Source of the DNA: Janthinobacterium tructae
GTDB taxonomy: Bacteria; Pseudomonadota; Gammaproteobacteria; Burkholderiales; Burkholderiaceae_D
Assembly: GCF_006517255.1 (NCBI RefSeq)
Contig: NZ_CP041185.1
Span: 4,402,001-4,466,000 of the forward strand
Direction: 5' to 3'
DNA length: 64,000 nucleotides
Part shown: one piece after another, positions 33,335 to 40,959 of the stretch
How positions within the stretch are numbered: position 1 is the first letter of the stretch
How the letters are laid out: every line of letters begins with the position of its first letter
Made by a program: the position numbers and the translations under genes
Notes under the pieces: model-generated
What the model was told of the DNA's origin: nothing
The model's database searches: none
The model's input: the letters and a program-made list of their open reading frames with translations, nothing else

Positions 33335-34486
33335 ATGCAGCGACGCTTACGGCTGGGCATGGTAGGGGGCGGGCAGGGCGCATTCATCGGCGCCGTGCAC
33401 CGCATCGCGGCGCGCATCGACGACCAGTACGAACTGGTGGCGGGCGCCCTGTCGTCCGACCCGCAGCGCGCGCGCGACAGTGGCGCCGCGCTGCATCTGG
33501 CGCCGGAACGCTGCTATAGCGATTACCGTGCCATGGCACAAGCCGAAAGCCAGCGCGCGGACGGCATCGAGGCCGTGGCCATCGTCACGCCCAACCATTT
33601 GCATGCACCGGTCGCCACGGCCTTCATGGAAGCGGGCATCCACGTGATCTGCGACAAGCCGTTGGGTATCTCTCTGGTGGAAGGGCAAAAGCTGGCGGCG
33701 CTGGCGCAACAGAAAAATGTGCTGTTTGCGCTCACGCATACCTACAGCGGCTATCCGCTGCTGCGCCACGCGAAGGCCATGGTCGAGGCGGGCGAGATCG
33801 GCGAGCTGCGCCTGGTGCAGGTCGAATATTCGCAAGACTGGCTGGCCGATGCGATTGCCGCAGGCGGCATGAACGAGGGCAACTGGCATAACGACCCGCA
33901 CAAGGCGGGTCCCGGCGGCACTCTGCTCGACGTGGGCTTGCACGCGTATCACCTGGCGCAATTCGTCAGCGGACTCACGCCGCATGCCGTGCTGGCGGAA
34001 TTGTCGACCTTTGTACCGAACCGCACCCTGGACGACCACGTGCAGGTGATGCTGCGCTACGCCAACGGGGCCAAGGGAACCCTGTGGGCCAGCCAGGTGG
34101 CGACCGGTTGCGAAAACACGGTGCGCCTGCGTTTGTTCGGCAGCAAGGCGCAGCTGGACTTTGACCAGGAACAACCAAATGAGCTGTGGTGTACGCCGCA
34201 GGGCGGCAACCGCCAGCTGCTGCGCCCGGGCCGGGTCGACAGTGCGGCCGCGCGCCACGCCACGCGCGTGCCGGCCGGCCATCCGGAAGGCTACCTGGAA
34301 GCGTTCGCCCAGCTCTACCTGGATGCGGCCCTGGCCATCCGTGCCCTGCAGGCGGGCTTGCCTGTGCCCGAGGCGGCCCGCTGGCTGCCGACGGTGTTTG
34401 ACGGCGTGGCGGGCCTGGCCTTTGCCGAGGCCGTGCTGCGCAGCCATGCGGCTGGCGCGAGCTGGACCACCTTGGCGGACTGTTAA
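33335..34486 (+). CDS. Gfo/Idh/MocA-family oxidoreductase
   Basis: This 383-residue NAD(P)-dependent dehydrogenase has an N-terminal Rossmann fold (LGMVGGGQGAFIGAVHR, 5-21), the signature HVICDKPLGISLVEG (about 104-118) with the conserved catalytic Lys, and the C-terminal family domain with GPGGTLLDVGLHAYHL. It follows the TIM-barrel gene by 9 bases. The pair probably oxidises and then rearranges the sugar or cyclitol imported by the operon. Candidate substrates include inositols, disaccharide-derived 3-keto sugars or anhydrosugars. Confidence 0.87.
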   Translation: MQRRLRLGMVGGGQGAFIGAVHRIAARIDDQYELVAGALSSDPQRARDSGAALHLAPERCYSDYRAMAQAESQRADGIEAVAIVTPNHLHAPVATAFMEAGIHVICDKPLGISLVEGQKLAALAQQKNVLFALTHTYSGYPLLRHAKAMVEAGEIGELRLVQVEYSQDWLADAIAAGGMNEGNWHNDPHKAGPGGTLLDVGLHAYHLAQFVSGLTPHAVLAELSTFVPNRTLDDHVQVMLRYANGAKGTLWASQVATGCENTVRLRLFGSKAQLDFDQEQPNELWCTPQGGNRQLLRPGRVDSAAARHATRVPAGHPEGYLEAFAQLYLDAALAIRALQAGLPVPEAARWLPTVFDGVAGLAFAEAVLRSHAAGASWTTLADC

Positions 34487-34495
34487 ACTGGGCGC

Positions 34496-34786
34496 ATGAG
34501 CGCGCCCTTTACCATCACCATCGTCCCGCAAGGCTGGCAATTCACGGCCGAAGCCGGCACCACCGTGCTGGCCGCCGCCGCGCTGGCCGGCATCCGCTTG
34601 CTCAGTTCCTGCCGCAACGGCACCTGCCGTACCTGTCTGTGCCACATGCCCGAAGGAAAGATACGCTACACGGTGGACTGGCCCGGCATCAGCCCCGATG
34701 AACGGCTCGACGGCTACATCCTGCCCTGCGTGGCCGTGGCCGAAAGCGATCTCACCTTGCAGGCGCGGGCCGTGCGCCACCCTTGA
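34496..34786 (+). CDS. Small plant-type [2Fe-2S] ferredoxin
   Basis: This 96-residue ferredoxin has the cluster ligands in SSCRNGTCRTCLC (Cys-x4-Cys-x2-Cys) and the fourth Cys in YILPCVAVA. The overall beta-grasp layout is complete and there are no extra domains. It begins 9 bases after the oxidoreductase gene. Whether it serves that pathway as an electron carrier or is an unrelated housekeeping protein cannot be decided. The ribosome site is weak. Confidence 0.87.
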   Translation: MSAPFTITIVPQGWQFTAEAGTTVLAAAALAGIRLLSSCRNGTCRTCLCHMPEGKIRYTVDWPGISPDERLDGYILPCVAVAESDLTLQARAVRHP

Positions 34787-34810
34787 CGTTACCCTGCACT
34801 GGTGACAATG

Positions 34811-34826
34811 TGTGATATTTTTCACA
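34811..34826. promoter_or_regulatory. CRP/FNR-like binding site
   Basis: TGTGA-TATTTT-TCACA is a perfect match to the CRP core consensus TGTGA-N6-TCACA, with ATTTT flanks also in keeping. It lies 79 bases upstream of the beta-propeller lipoprotein start. A Crp-like or Vfr-like activator is the likely ligand, by inference. Confidence 0.7.
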
Positions 34827-34904
34827 TTTTTTCATGTTACAAGATTTGATGGGTTTTGCATCTTGCCATGGTGGCGGATGGGAAAGCCCGAACATGGAAG
34901 ATAC

Positions 34905-36572
34905 ATGACTATAACGATGCAAGGAGCGTATCGCACCGCCGCAATGTCGACCCTGATGCTGGCGTTGCCATTCATCGCCGGTTGTGGCGGCGGGGGCGGA
35001 CTCTTCGGGCCGGAAGAGCGCCGCGTGCTGTACCTGTCTGAAGTGAGCAGCAACTGCAACATGGCGCCGGGTGAAGCCTGTACCGACGTGAACGTGGTGG
35101 TGCGCAGCGATTTGGCCGAGCGTCCGCTGTGGAGCGCCACCGACGCGAACGGCGTGACTGTTTTCCAGCTATCGGATCATCAGAAACTGTCGGACGACAG
35201 CTGGCGCATCACCTTCAAGCCCGTGCCTGGCCTGGCACCTGGCACCTACACGGGTCGGATTACGCTGTCTCCCCTGAATTTGTTCGAATTCGAATATAAA
35301 AATTTGCCCGAAAGCATCCCGTACAAGGTGGTGGTGGCGCCACTCAACGGTAATATGCCGGCCCTGGCCGCGCTGCCCGGTGCGGGCGACTGGGAGGGCA
35401 CGAATGGCAATGCGGCGCACACGGGCCTGGTGCCCGTCGATGTCGATGCGGCGAAATTTTCGCGCCGCTGGACGTGGGAATACGCTGGCGGAGAAAAAAC
35501 TTATCGTATGAGCCCGCCAGTGGCCGCGAATGGTCTCGTGTATTTCTCGCTGGAGCAATCCGCAGCCGATAGCCAGGATGCGAAGAAAATCATCTATACC
35601 AATACCTTGATGGCCCTGTCCGAGCACGACGGCAGCGTGCAATGGCGCACGCCGCAGACGCTCGATGGCGCACTGAGCGCACCTGGCGTGTCGGGTACGC
35701 GCCTGGCGATGGCGGGCTTGGCCAGCGTCCATACGTTTGACGCCGTGAGCGGCGTCAAGCTGGCCAACGCCACGCAGCCGCAGACGAACGGCATCCTGAC
35801 GGCGAGCTCGCCGCTGACCGCTCCCACGCTGGCTGGCGCAAGCGTCTATGTCGGCGGCAATAACGACGTCATCAGCGCCGATGCCACGACGGCCGGGAGT
35901 CTGTGGTCAAGCAGCCTGGGATTGTCGAGGTTGGGCAATGTCGACGAGTGGACGCCGGCCGTGAGTGCCAGCATGGTGTACAGCAATACGGCGGGTACCT
36001 TGCGCGCGTTCAATCGGGCCGATGGCGCGCAGCAATGGAGCGTGGCCGTGCCGGGACAGGTGGTGACTGGATTGAGCCGGTCCAGCCTGTATCAGGCACC
36101 CGTGCTGGCCGATGCGCACAGCGTGCTGCTGCTGAACCAGCGTCTTCCTGCTGGTTTTTCCGTTGATAACAGCCTGACCCTGGTCGACACGGATAGCCGC
36201 CAGGTGCGCTGGAGCGTCAACGGCCAGTTCACCACGCAGCCCGTGGTGGTGCAGGGCGTGTTGTATGTGGGAAATCACGCCACGGCATCGCTCGAAGCGC
36301 GCAGCCTGGCGACGGGCGCCGTGCTGTGGAGCTGGCCCCTGTCGGCAGTCAAGGAAGAGCGCTTTGGCGGCGACCTGATCGCGACCAACAAGCTGCTGTT
36401 TGTCGCCGGTCAAAAGGGCACGTATGCGCTGGACCTGGCCAGCCAAAAAGCGGTCTGGAGTTTCCGGATTGCCGGCAAGCTGGCCTTGTCGCGCAATGGC
36501 GTGCTCTACATCCGTTCGGTAAGTGACAACGGCAATGCCATGTCGCGCGTGACGGCCATCAACTTGCAGTAA
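34905..36572 (+). CDS. Lipoprotein with PQQ-like beta-propeller
   Basis: This 555-residue protein has a lipobox LPFIAGCGGG (Cys about residue 27), an N-terminal Ig-like segment (about 40-150) and a C-terminal propeller of PQQ-type repeats, for example SGTRLAMAGLASVHTFDAVSG and NGVLYI. It is probably an outer-membrane-anchored protein. It shares repeat architecture with BamB but is longer and carries the extra N-terminal domain. The ATG at 34905 follows GGAAG. It stands alone behind a CRP-like site. Enzyme activity is not expected, since no PQQ-dehydrogenase catalytic motif is visible. Confidence 0.75.
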   Translation: MTITMQGAYRTAAMSTLMLALPFIAGCGGGGGLFGPEERRVLYLSEVSSNCNMAPGEACTDVNVVVRSDLAERPLWSATDANGVTVFQLSDHQKLSDDSWRITFKPVPGLAPGTYTGRITLSPLNLFEFEYKNLPESIPYKVVVAPLNGNMPALAALPGAGDWEGTNGNAAHTGLVPVDVDAAKFSRRWTWEYAGGEKTYRMSPPVAANGLVYFSLEQSAADSQDAKKIIYTNTLMALSEHDGSVQWRTPQTLDGALSAPGVSGTRLAMAGLASVHTFDAVSGVKLANATQPQTNGILTASSPLTAPTLAGASVYVGGNNDVISADATTAGSLWSSSLGLSRLGNVDEWTPAVSASMVYSNTAGTLRAFNRADGAQQWSVAVPGQVVTGLSRSSLYQAPVLADAHSVLLLNQRLPAGFSVDNSLTLVDTDSRQVRWSVNGQFTTQPVVVQGVLYVGNHATASLEARSLATGAVLWSWPLSAVKEERFGGDLIATNKLLFVAGQKGTYALDLASQKAVWSFRIAGKLALSRNGVLYIRSVSDNGNAMSRVTAINLQ

Positions 36573-36597
36573 GCGAGGGCGCTGCTGCGGCAGGCTG

Positions 36598-36906
36598 TCA
36601 GGGCTTGCCGCCCTTCAGCCGCTGCAGCAGCGCGTCCACGCTGTCGCTCACGGGCAAGCCGTGGCGGCGCAGCAGTTGCACGTGCAGCACCAGGTTTTCC
36701 AGCACCAGCTTGGCCGCCACGGCCAGCAGGGCCAGGTTGCGGTCTTCCGGGCTGAAACTTTCCATCGCATCGGCCATCTCGCACAGGTGGTTGGCGATCA
36801 GCCCGCGCAATTCCTGCTCGTCGAAAGGCAGGTCGGCAAAATCGATGGGGTCGGCCACTTCCACTTCCTGCATCAGCACCGCTAGTTCTTCCGGGGTAAT
36901 CGTCAT
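36598..36906 (-). CDS. Small acidic conserved protein of unknown function
   Basis: This 102-residue, largely helical protein is acidic at its N-terminus (MTITPEELAVLMQEVEVADPIDFADLPF) and basic at its end (LLQRLKGGKP). AGGAGGC precedes the ATG on the minus strand. It is convergent with the lipoprotein gene and divergent from the MoaD-like gene. No family or function is recognised. Confidence 0.65.
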   Translation of the reverse strand: MTITPEELAVLMQEVEVADPIDFADLPFDEQELRGLIANHLCEMADAMESFSPEDRNLALLAVAAKLVLENLVLHVQLLRRHGLPVSDSVDALLQRLKGGKP

Positions 36907-37008
36907 GCCTGGCCTCCTTGTGTGCTTGGCCCTATTTTAGGGCATGCGCCATTGTATCGTCGGCAAAGCGGACTAGAATGAGTCGAGGCCAATGACGTCG
37001 AAGGCAGC

Positions 37009-37278
37009 ATGGCGCACTTGCATTTTACCCGGCAACTGGCACGTTTCCTGGATGCTCCCACCGTGGACGTGGCCGCGCCACGCCTGCGCGCCGCCTTGGA
37101 TGCCGCGTTTGCGCAGCAGCCGCGTCTGCGTGGCTACGTGCTCGACGAGCAGGGCGCGTTGCGCCCCAACGTGGTGATCTTCATCGATGGCGCGCGCTGC
37201 CGCGAGCGGCGCGTGCTGGACGACGTCTTGCGGCCCGACAGCCAGGTGTATATCTTGCAGGCACTTTCCGGAGGTTAA
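37009..37278 (+). CDS. MoaD/ThiS-like beta-grasp protein ending in Gly-Gly
   Basis: This 89-residue protein has a ubiquitin-like beta-grasp pattern (HFTRQLARFL at the start, NVVIFIDGARCRE in the middle, VYILQALSGG at the end). A terminal Gly-Gly is the hallmark of MoaD/ThiS sulphur carriers and bacterial ubiquitin-like proteins. No moaE, thiG or E1-like moeB/thiF gene is nearby. The BNR-repeat gene follows after 2 bases. It may be a sulphur carrier or a protein modifier. Confidence 0.78.
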   Translation: MAHLHFTRQLARFLDAPTVDVAAPRLRAALDAAFAQQPRLRGYVLDEQGALRPNVVIFIDGARCRERRVLDDVLRPDSQVYILQALSGG

Positions 37279-37280
37279 TC

Positions 37281-38390
37281 ATGGGATCAGGCAGTGCTCA
37301 ACGCGCGTATCTCGGCACCCGCAAGGGGCTGTTCCAGTTCGATGTCGATGCGGCCGGCGCCTGGCAGCTGGCGCTGGTGCAGTTTGCCGGCGACCCCGTC
37401 TCCATGCTGCTGCACGATGGCCGCGACGGCGCCCTGTACGCGGCCCTGAACCTGGGCCACTTCGGCGCCAAGCTGCACCGCCTGGACAGGGACAGTTCCA
37501 CATGGCAAGAGGTCGCCGTGCCCGCCTATCCCGCCAAGCCGGAAGACAGCAGCGATACGGTGGACTGGACCTTGCGGCAGATCTGGTCGCTGGCGGCCGG
37601 CGGAGCGGACCAGCCTGGCGTGCTGTGGGCGGGCACCCTGCCTGGCGGCCTGTTCCGCTCAAGCGACCGCGGCGACAGCTGGCAGCTGGTCGAGTCCTTG
37701 TGGCACGTGCCGCAGCGGGCGCAGTGGTTTGGCGGCGGCTACGACGTGCCCGGCATCCACAGCATTTGCATCGACCCGCGCGACAGCAGCAAGGTGCTGG
37801 TCGGCGTGTCCTGCGGCGGCGTCTGGCAAACGCTCGATGGCGGCGCCAGCTGGGCCTTGAGCGCGACGGGCATGCGCGCCGACTATATGCCGCCCGAGCT
37901 CGATGAAAATGAAGCCGTGCAAGACCCGCACCGCATCGTGCGCAGCGCCGGCACGCCGGACGCGCTGTGGTGCCAGCACCATAACGGCATTTGGCGTTCG
38001 CAGGACGCCGGCTGGCACTGGCAGGAAGTGAGCACGGCGCCGCTGTCGCATTTCGGCTTTGCCGTCGCCGTGCATCCGCGCGATGGCGACACGGCCTGGT
38101 TCGTGCCGGCGCAGGCGGACGTGCTGCGCATTCCGCTGGACGGCGCGCTGGCCGTGACGCGCACGCGCGATGGTGGCAAGACGTTTGATGTGTTGCGCGC
38201 CGGATTGCCGCAGCAGCATTGCTACGACCTCATCTACCGCCATGGGCTGGCGCTGGCCGACGATGGGCGCAGTTTAGTGATGGCGTCGACGACGGGCGGC
38301 GCCTGGTATTCGAGCGATGAGGGCGAGCATTGGCAGACCATCTCTGCCCACTTGCCGCCCGTTTATGCCGTGTGTTTTGCCACGCCGTAG
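37281..38390 (+). CDS. BNR/sialidase-like beta-propeller protein (YCF48/exo-alpha-sialidase superfamily)
   Basis: The 369-residue protein shows repeated Asp-box-type motifs (FRSSDRGDSWQ, WQTLDGGASW, WRSQDAGWHW, TRTRDGGKTF, WYSSDEGEHW), giving a five- or six-bladed propeller. There is no signal peptide, so it is cytoplasmic. The sialidase Arg triad is not evident, so it is probably not a true sialidase. It starts 2 bases after the MoaD-like gene and must be co-translated. Its end overlaps the TetR gene by 28 bases tail to tail. Confidence 0.8.
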   Translation: MGSGSAQRAYLGTRKGLFQFDVDAAGAWQLALVQFAGDPVSMLLHDGRDGALYAALNLGHFGAKLHRLDRDSSTWQEVAVPAYPAKPEDSSDTVDWTLRQIWSLAAGGADQPGVLWAGTLPGGLFRSSDRGDSWQLVESLWHVPQRAQWFGGGYDVPGIHSICIDPRDSSKVLVGVSCGGVWQTLDGGASWALSATGMRADYMPPELDENEAVQDPHRIVRSAGTPDALWCQHHNGIWRSQDAGWHWQEVSTAPLSHFGFAVAVHPRDGDTAWFVPAQADVLRIPLDGALAVTRTRDGGKTFDVLRAGLPQQHCYDLIYRHGLALADDGRSLVMASTTGGAWYSSDEGEHWQTISAHLPPVYAVCFATP

Positions 38391-38986
38391 TAGCACAGGA
38401 AGATATCGACGGCCAGTTCCGCCACTTCGCGCCGGCGTGCCGGACCCAGCAGAGGCTCACCGAGGGTGATCTGTGGCCAGAATGCAAAGGTTTTTAAAGG
38501 CGACATCAGCAGGTGCGCCACTTCCACCGTCTCGCCCGCCTTGATGCGCCCATCTTGCTGCGCCGCGCGGATCCACAGATACAGGCCCGTTTCCTTTTCA
38601 TTCAGGCGCGCTACCATCGCTTGCGCGCGCGCGGGCGAGTGGATGGTTTCGCCAAAGATCACGCGCGCCAGGTCGATGAATGCCGGGTCGCACAGCAAGC
38701 CCATTTTCTGCTCGACCAGGGCAAGCACCTGCGGGCGCAGCGGCTGGTCCGCAAGATAGGGCACGGCGGGCTGGGCCACGCTGCTTTCCCACATGCGCTG
38801 CAGGATTTCCGCGAACAGTTCGTCCTTGCTGGGAAAATGGTTGTACACGGTGCGCTTGGAAACGGCAGCCGTGGCGGCGATCCTGTCCATGCTGGTCGCG
38901 TCAAAACCGTGCTCGCGGAACTCGGCGATGGCGGCATCGACGATGGCGACACGCTTGCGGTCGGTGAGGCGTTGCGGTGCGGCCAT
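38363..38986 (-). CDS. TetR-family transcriptional regulator
   Basis: This 207-residue regulator has an N-terminal helix-turn-helix (RVAIVDAAIAEFREHGFDATSMDRIAATAAVSKRTVYNHFPSKDELF) and a helical ligand domain resembling the AefR-like C-terminal family. The ATG at 38986 follows AAAGGAGA. It is divergent from the metallo-hydrolase lipoprotein gene, and a perfect dyad lies between them, so that gene is its probable target. Confidence 0.88.
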   Translation of the reverse strand: MAAPQRLTDRKRVAIVDAAIAEFREHGFDATSMDRIAATAAVSKRTVYNHFPSKDELFAEILQRMWESSVAQPAVPYLADQPLRPQVLALVEQKMGLLCDPAFIDLARVIFGETIHSPARAQAMVARLNEKETGLYLWIRAAQQDGRIKAGETVEVAHLLMSPLKTFAFWPQITLGEPLLGPARRREVAELAVDIFLCYYGVAKHTA

Positions 38987-39028
38987 GGCGGGAAATCTCC
39001 TTTGAAAACAATATTTTACACCTCCTGG

Positions 39029-39064
39029 TTTACTTTGCCCGGAATAGGAACTACACTGTGTAGT
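39029..39064 (+). promoter_or_regulatory. TetR operator overlapping the hydrolase promoter
   Basis: TTTACT (39029-39034), a 17-base spacer and TACACT (39052-39057) form a plausible promoter. The perfect 15-bp dyad ACTACAC-T-GTGTAGT (39050-39064) covers its -10 box. This is the arrangement expected for repression by the divergent TetR protein. Confidence 0.65.
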
Positions 39065-39101
39065 GTAATTTAATCCTTGTGTTTTATTGACCGGATCGCA
39101 T

Positions 39102-40181
39102 ATGCACCGCATCTTATTCTTGGGAGTCCTGATCATCATGAGTTCTTGCACCTTGCGCGCCGCGCCTGTGGCGCCTGTTGAATCCTTGCAACACCACGAA
39201 GGCAAGTTTCGCAATCCCGTGCAGATGCACAAGCTGGGCACGGCAGCCACGCTCAAGCTGATGTGGACCTTCTTCTTTGACAAGCCCGACAGCACGGTGC
39301 CGGCCGCTGCCGTGCCCGTGCAAGCCTTGAGCCAGGCGCAATTGCTGGCCGCGCCGGACAACAGCCTGTTTCGCCTCGGTCACTCGACCCTGCTGCTGAA
39401 ACTGAACAAGGAATTCTTCCTCACCGATCCCGTGTTTTCCGAGCGTGCCTCACCGGTGCAATGGGCAGGTCCGAAGCGTTTTCACCAGCCGCCCATCAGC
39501 ATCGCTGACTTGCCGCCGATCAAGGCCGTCATCCTGTCGCACGACCATTACGACCACCTCGACCATGCCGCCGTGCTGCAACTGGCCGCCAAGACCGAGC
39601 ATTTTGTTGCGCCGCTGGGCGTGGGCGATACCCTGATTCAATGGGGCGTACCGGCCGCCAAGGTGCGGCAGTTCGACTGGTGGCAGGGCACGACAATTGC
39701 CGGCGTGAAACTGGTGGCGACACCGTCGCAGCATTTCTCGGGACGCGGCTTGTTTGATGGCAATCAAACCCTGTGGGCGTCGTGGGTCATCGACGCGCCG
39801 GACGTGCGCGTGTTTTTCAGTGGCGACTCCGGCTATTTCGACGGTTTCAAGCAGATCGGCGACAAGTACGGCCCGTTTGACGTGACCATGATCGAGACGG
39901 GTGCGTATGACAAGTTGTGGCCGGACGTGCACATGCAGCCGGAAGAAACCCTGCAAGCCCACCTGGACTTGCGCGGCAAGTGGCTGATGCCCGTGCATAA
40001 CGGCACCTTTGACCTGGGGCTGCACGCCTGGCATGAACCGTTCGACCGCATCACGGGGCTGGCGGCCAAGCAGGGTGTGCACCTGGCCACGCCGCAGATG
40101 GGCGAGACGGTCGACCTGACGCAACCGCAGAAGGGGAATAAGTGGTGGCTGGCGATGCTGGAAGAGGAAATGGCCCGGTAA
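39102..40181 (+). CDS. Metallo-beta-lactamase-fold hydrolase lipoprotein (NAPE-PLD/UlaG-like)
   Basis: This 359-residue protein begins with a lipoprotein-type signal (LFLGVLIIMSSCT, Cys about residue 15). The metal site is clear in LSHDHYDHLDH (HxHxDH), with further ligands in TPSQHFSGRG and FFSGDSGYF and a late His in MPVHNGTFD. The layout resembles the NAPE-PLD/romA-type group of phosphodiesterase-like hydrolases. The ATG at 39102 opens the signal peptide. It is probably envelope-anchored and induced through the divergent TetR. The substrate is unknown, with a lipid phosphodiester or a lactone as options. Confidence 0.85.
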   Translation: MHRILFLGVLIIMSSCTLRAAPVAPVESLQHHEGKFRNPVQMHKLGTAATLKLMWTFFFDKPDSTVPAAAVPVQALSQAQLLAAPDNSLFRLGHSTLLLKLNKEFFLTDPVFSERASPVQWAGPKRFHQPPISIADLPPIKAVILSHDHYDHLDHAAVLQLAAKTEHFVAPLGVGDTLIQWGVPAAKVRQFDWWQGTTIAGVKLVATPSQHFSGRGLFDGNQTLWASWVIDAPDVRVFFSGDSGYFDGFKQIGDKYGPFDVTMIETGAYDKLWPDVHMQPEETLQAHLDLRGKWLMPVHNGTFDLGLHAWHEPFDRITGLAAKQGVHLATPQMGETVDLTQPQKGNKWWLAMLEEEMAR

Positions 40182-40188
40182 AGCTGGT

Positions 40189-40521
40189 TCAAGCCGTCAC
40201 GTTGATCAGGCGGCCGAGGGTCTGGCCATAGCTGTTCAGCTGGGGCGTGCTTTTCGGCGTGGCGGGGAGCGCTTGCTGCGGCACGGCCAGCTTGATCGCC
40301 TGATCCAGTTGCGGCGCCTTCACGGCGGCAGGGGCATCGGCCTGGGCTTGCTGGCTGCTGCGCTGCGTCTGGCTCAGCGACTCCTGTTCCCGCGCCAGCG
40401 ACTGGCGGCTTTGCGCCAGTTGCTCCCTGTCGCGCTGTACCTGGTTCTGGCCTTGCTCGACCCGGCGTTGCGCCGTGGCCAGCGAGGCTTGCAGATTGTT
40501 GACGGACGTTAGCGTGACCAC
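40189..40521 (-). CDS. Small coiled-coil protein of unknown function
   Basis: About 110 residues form a Gln/Arg-rich coiled coil (ASLATAQRRVEQGQNQVQRD onwards, with SQRS-type repeats). A Pro/Ala linker and a short C-terminal end LNSYGQTLGRLINVTA follow. The frame extends further upstream, but that part has no protein-like composition. A GTG at 40521 preceded by AAAGG is the preferred start, with GTG 40530 an alternative. It ends 7 bases from the hydrolase stop, convergently. No function is recognised. Confidence 0.5.
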   Translation of the reverse strand: MVTLTSVNNLQASLATAQRRVEQGQNQVQRDREQLAQSRQSLAREQESLSQTQRSSQQAQADAPAAVKAPQLDQAIKLAVPQQALPATPKSTPQLNSYGQTLGRLINVTA

Positions 40522-40959
40522 ATTGTTCACCTTTGAAAGTATGTCCAGGCGTGCGCAGAAGAGGAAGAATGCAGGCCGGGGGGGCGCGACATGTCTGCAG
40601 GTAATCTTCACCTGAATCAAGAGTAGGACAAATTCTCGCATAGTTCCAGCTAATTATGTTTTCTTGATAATTTTATCGTGCGGCCCCTGTGTGGCCGAGC
40701 TGGCATGCCGAAGCCGGCCACGCCATGCTCAAAGTGAGTGCACGCTTCCGCTACTTGCCCTTTCCTCTCTGTCCCGGCCGATGCCGCGTTGCGAAGATGG
40801 CGGGACTGGTCATATTTAAAATATTGCTTTTTAAATAGTCAATGTGTTGTTGTTTTTCTACCATGGCGACGCACGGTAATGCGCGGCCTGCTTGGCGCTC
40901 TGGGCTATAATTGACGGCCAGAGTTGGTTTTTTTTGCCATACAGACAGGTAGTTAACAC
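40522..40959. other. Intergenic region with hairpin and AT-rich element
   Basis: These 438 bases contain no credible gene. A hairpin, GTGGCCG with CGGCCAC, lies near 40691-40722. An AT-rich block at 40811-40846 ends in TTTTAAATAGTCAATGTG. A perfect -10 hexamer TATAAT lies at 40906-40911, without a recognisable -35 box. Transcription of the LacI gene probably starts near 40918. Confidence 0.5.

Noticed and set aside
37281..38390. Active sialidase
   Set aside because: Asp-box repeats are present, but the arginine triad and signal peptide of secreted sialidases are not evident.
40522..40641. N-terminal extension of the coiled-coil protein up to 40641
   Set aside because: The extra 40 residues have no protein-like pattern. 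A GTG start with a nearby AAAGG site fits the conserved coiled-coil part better.
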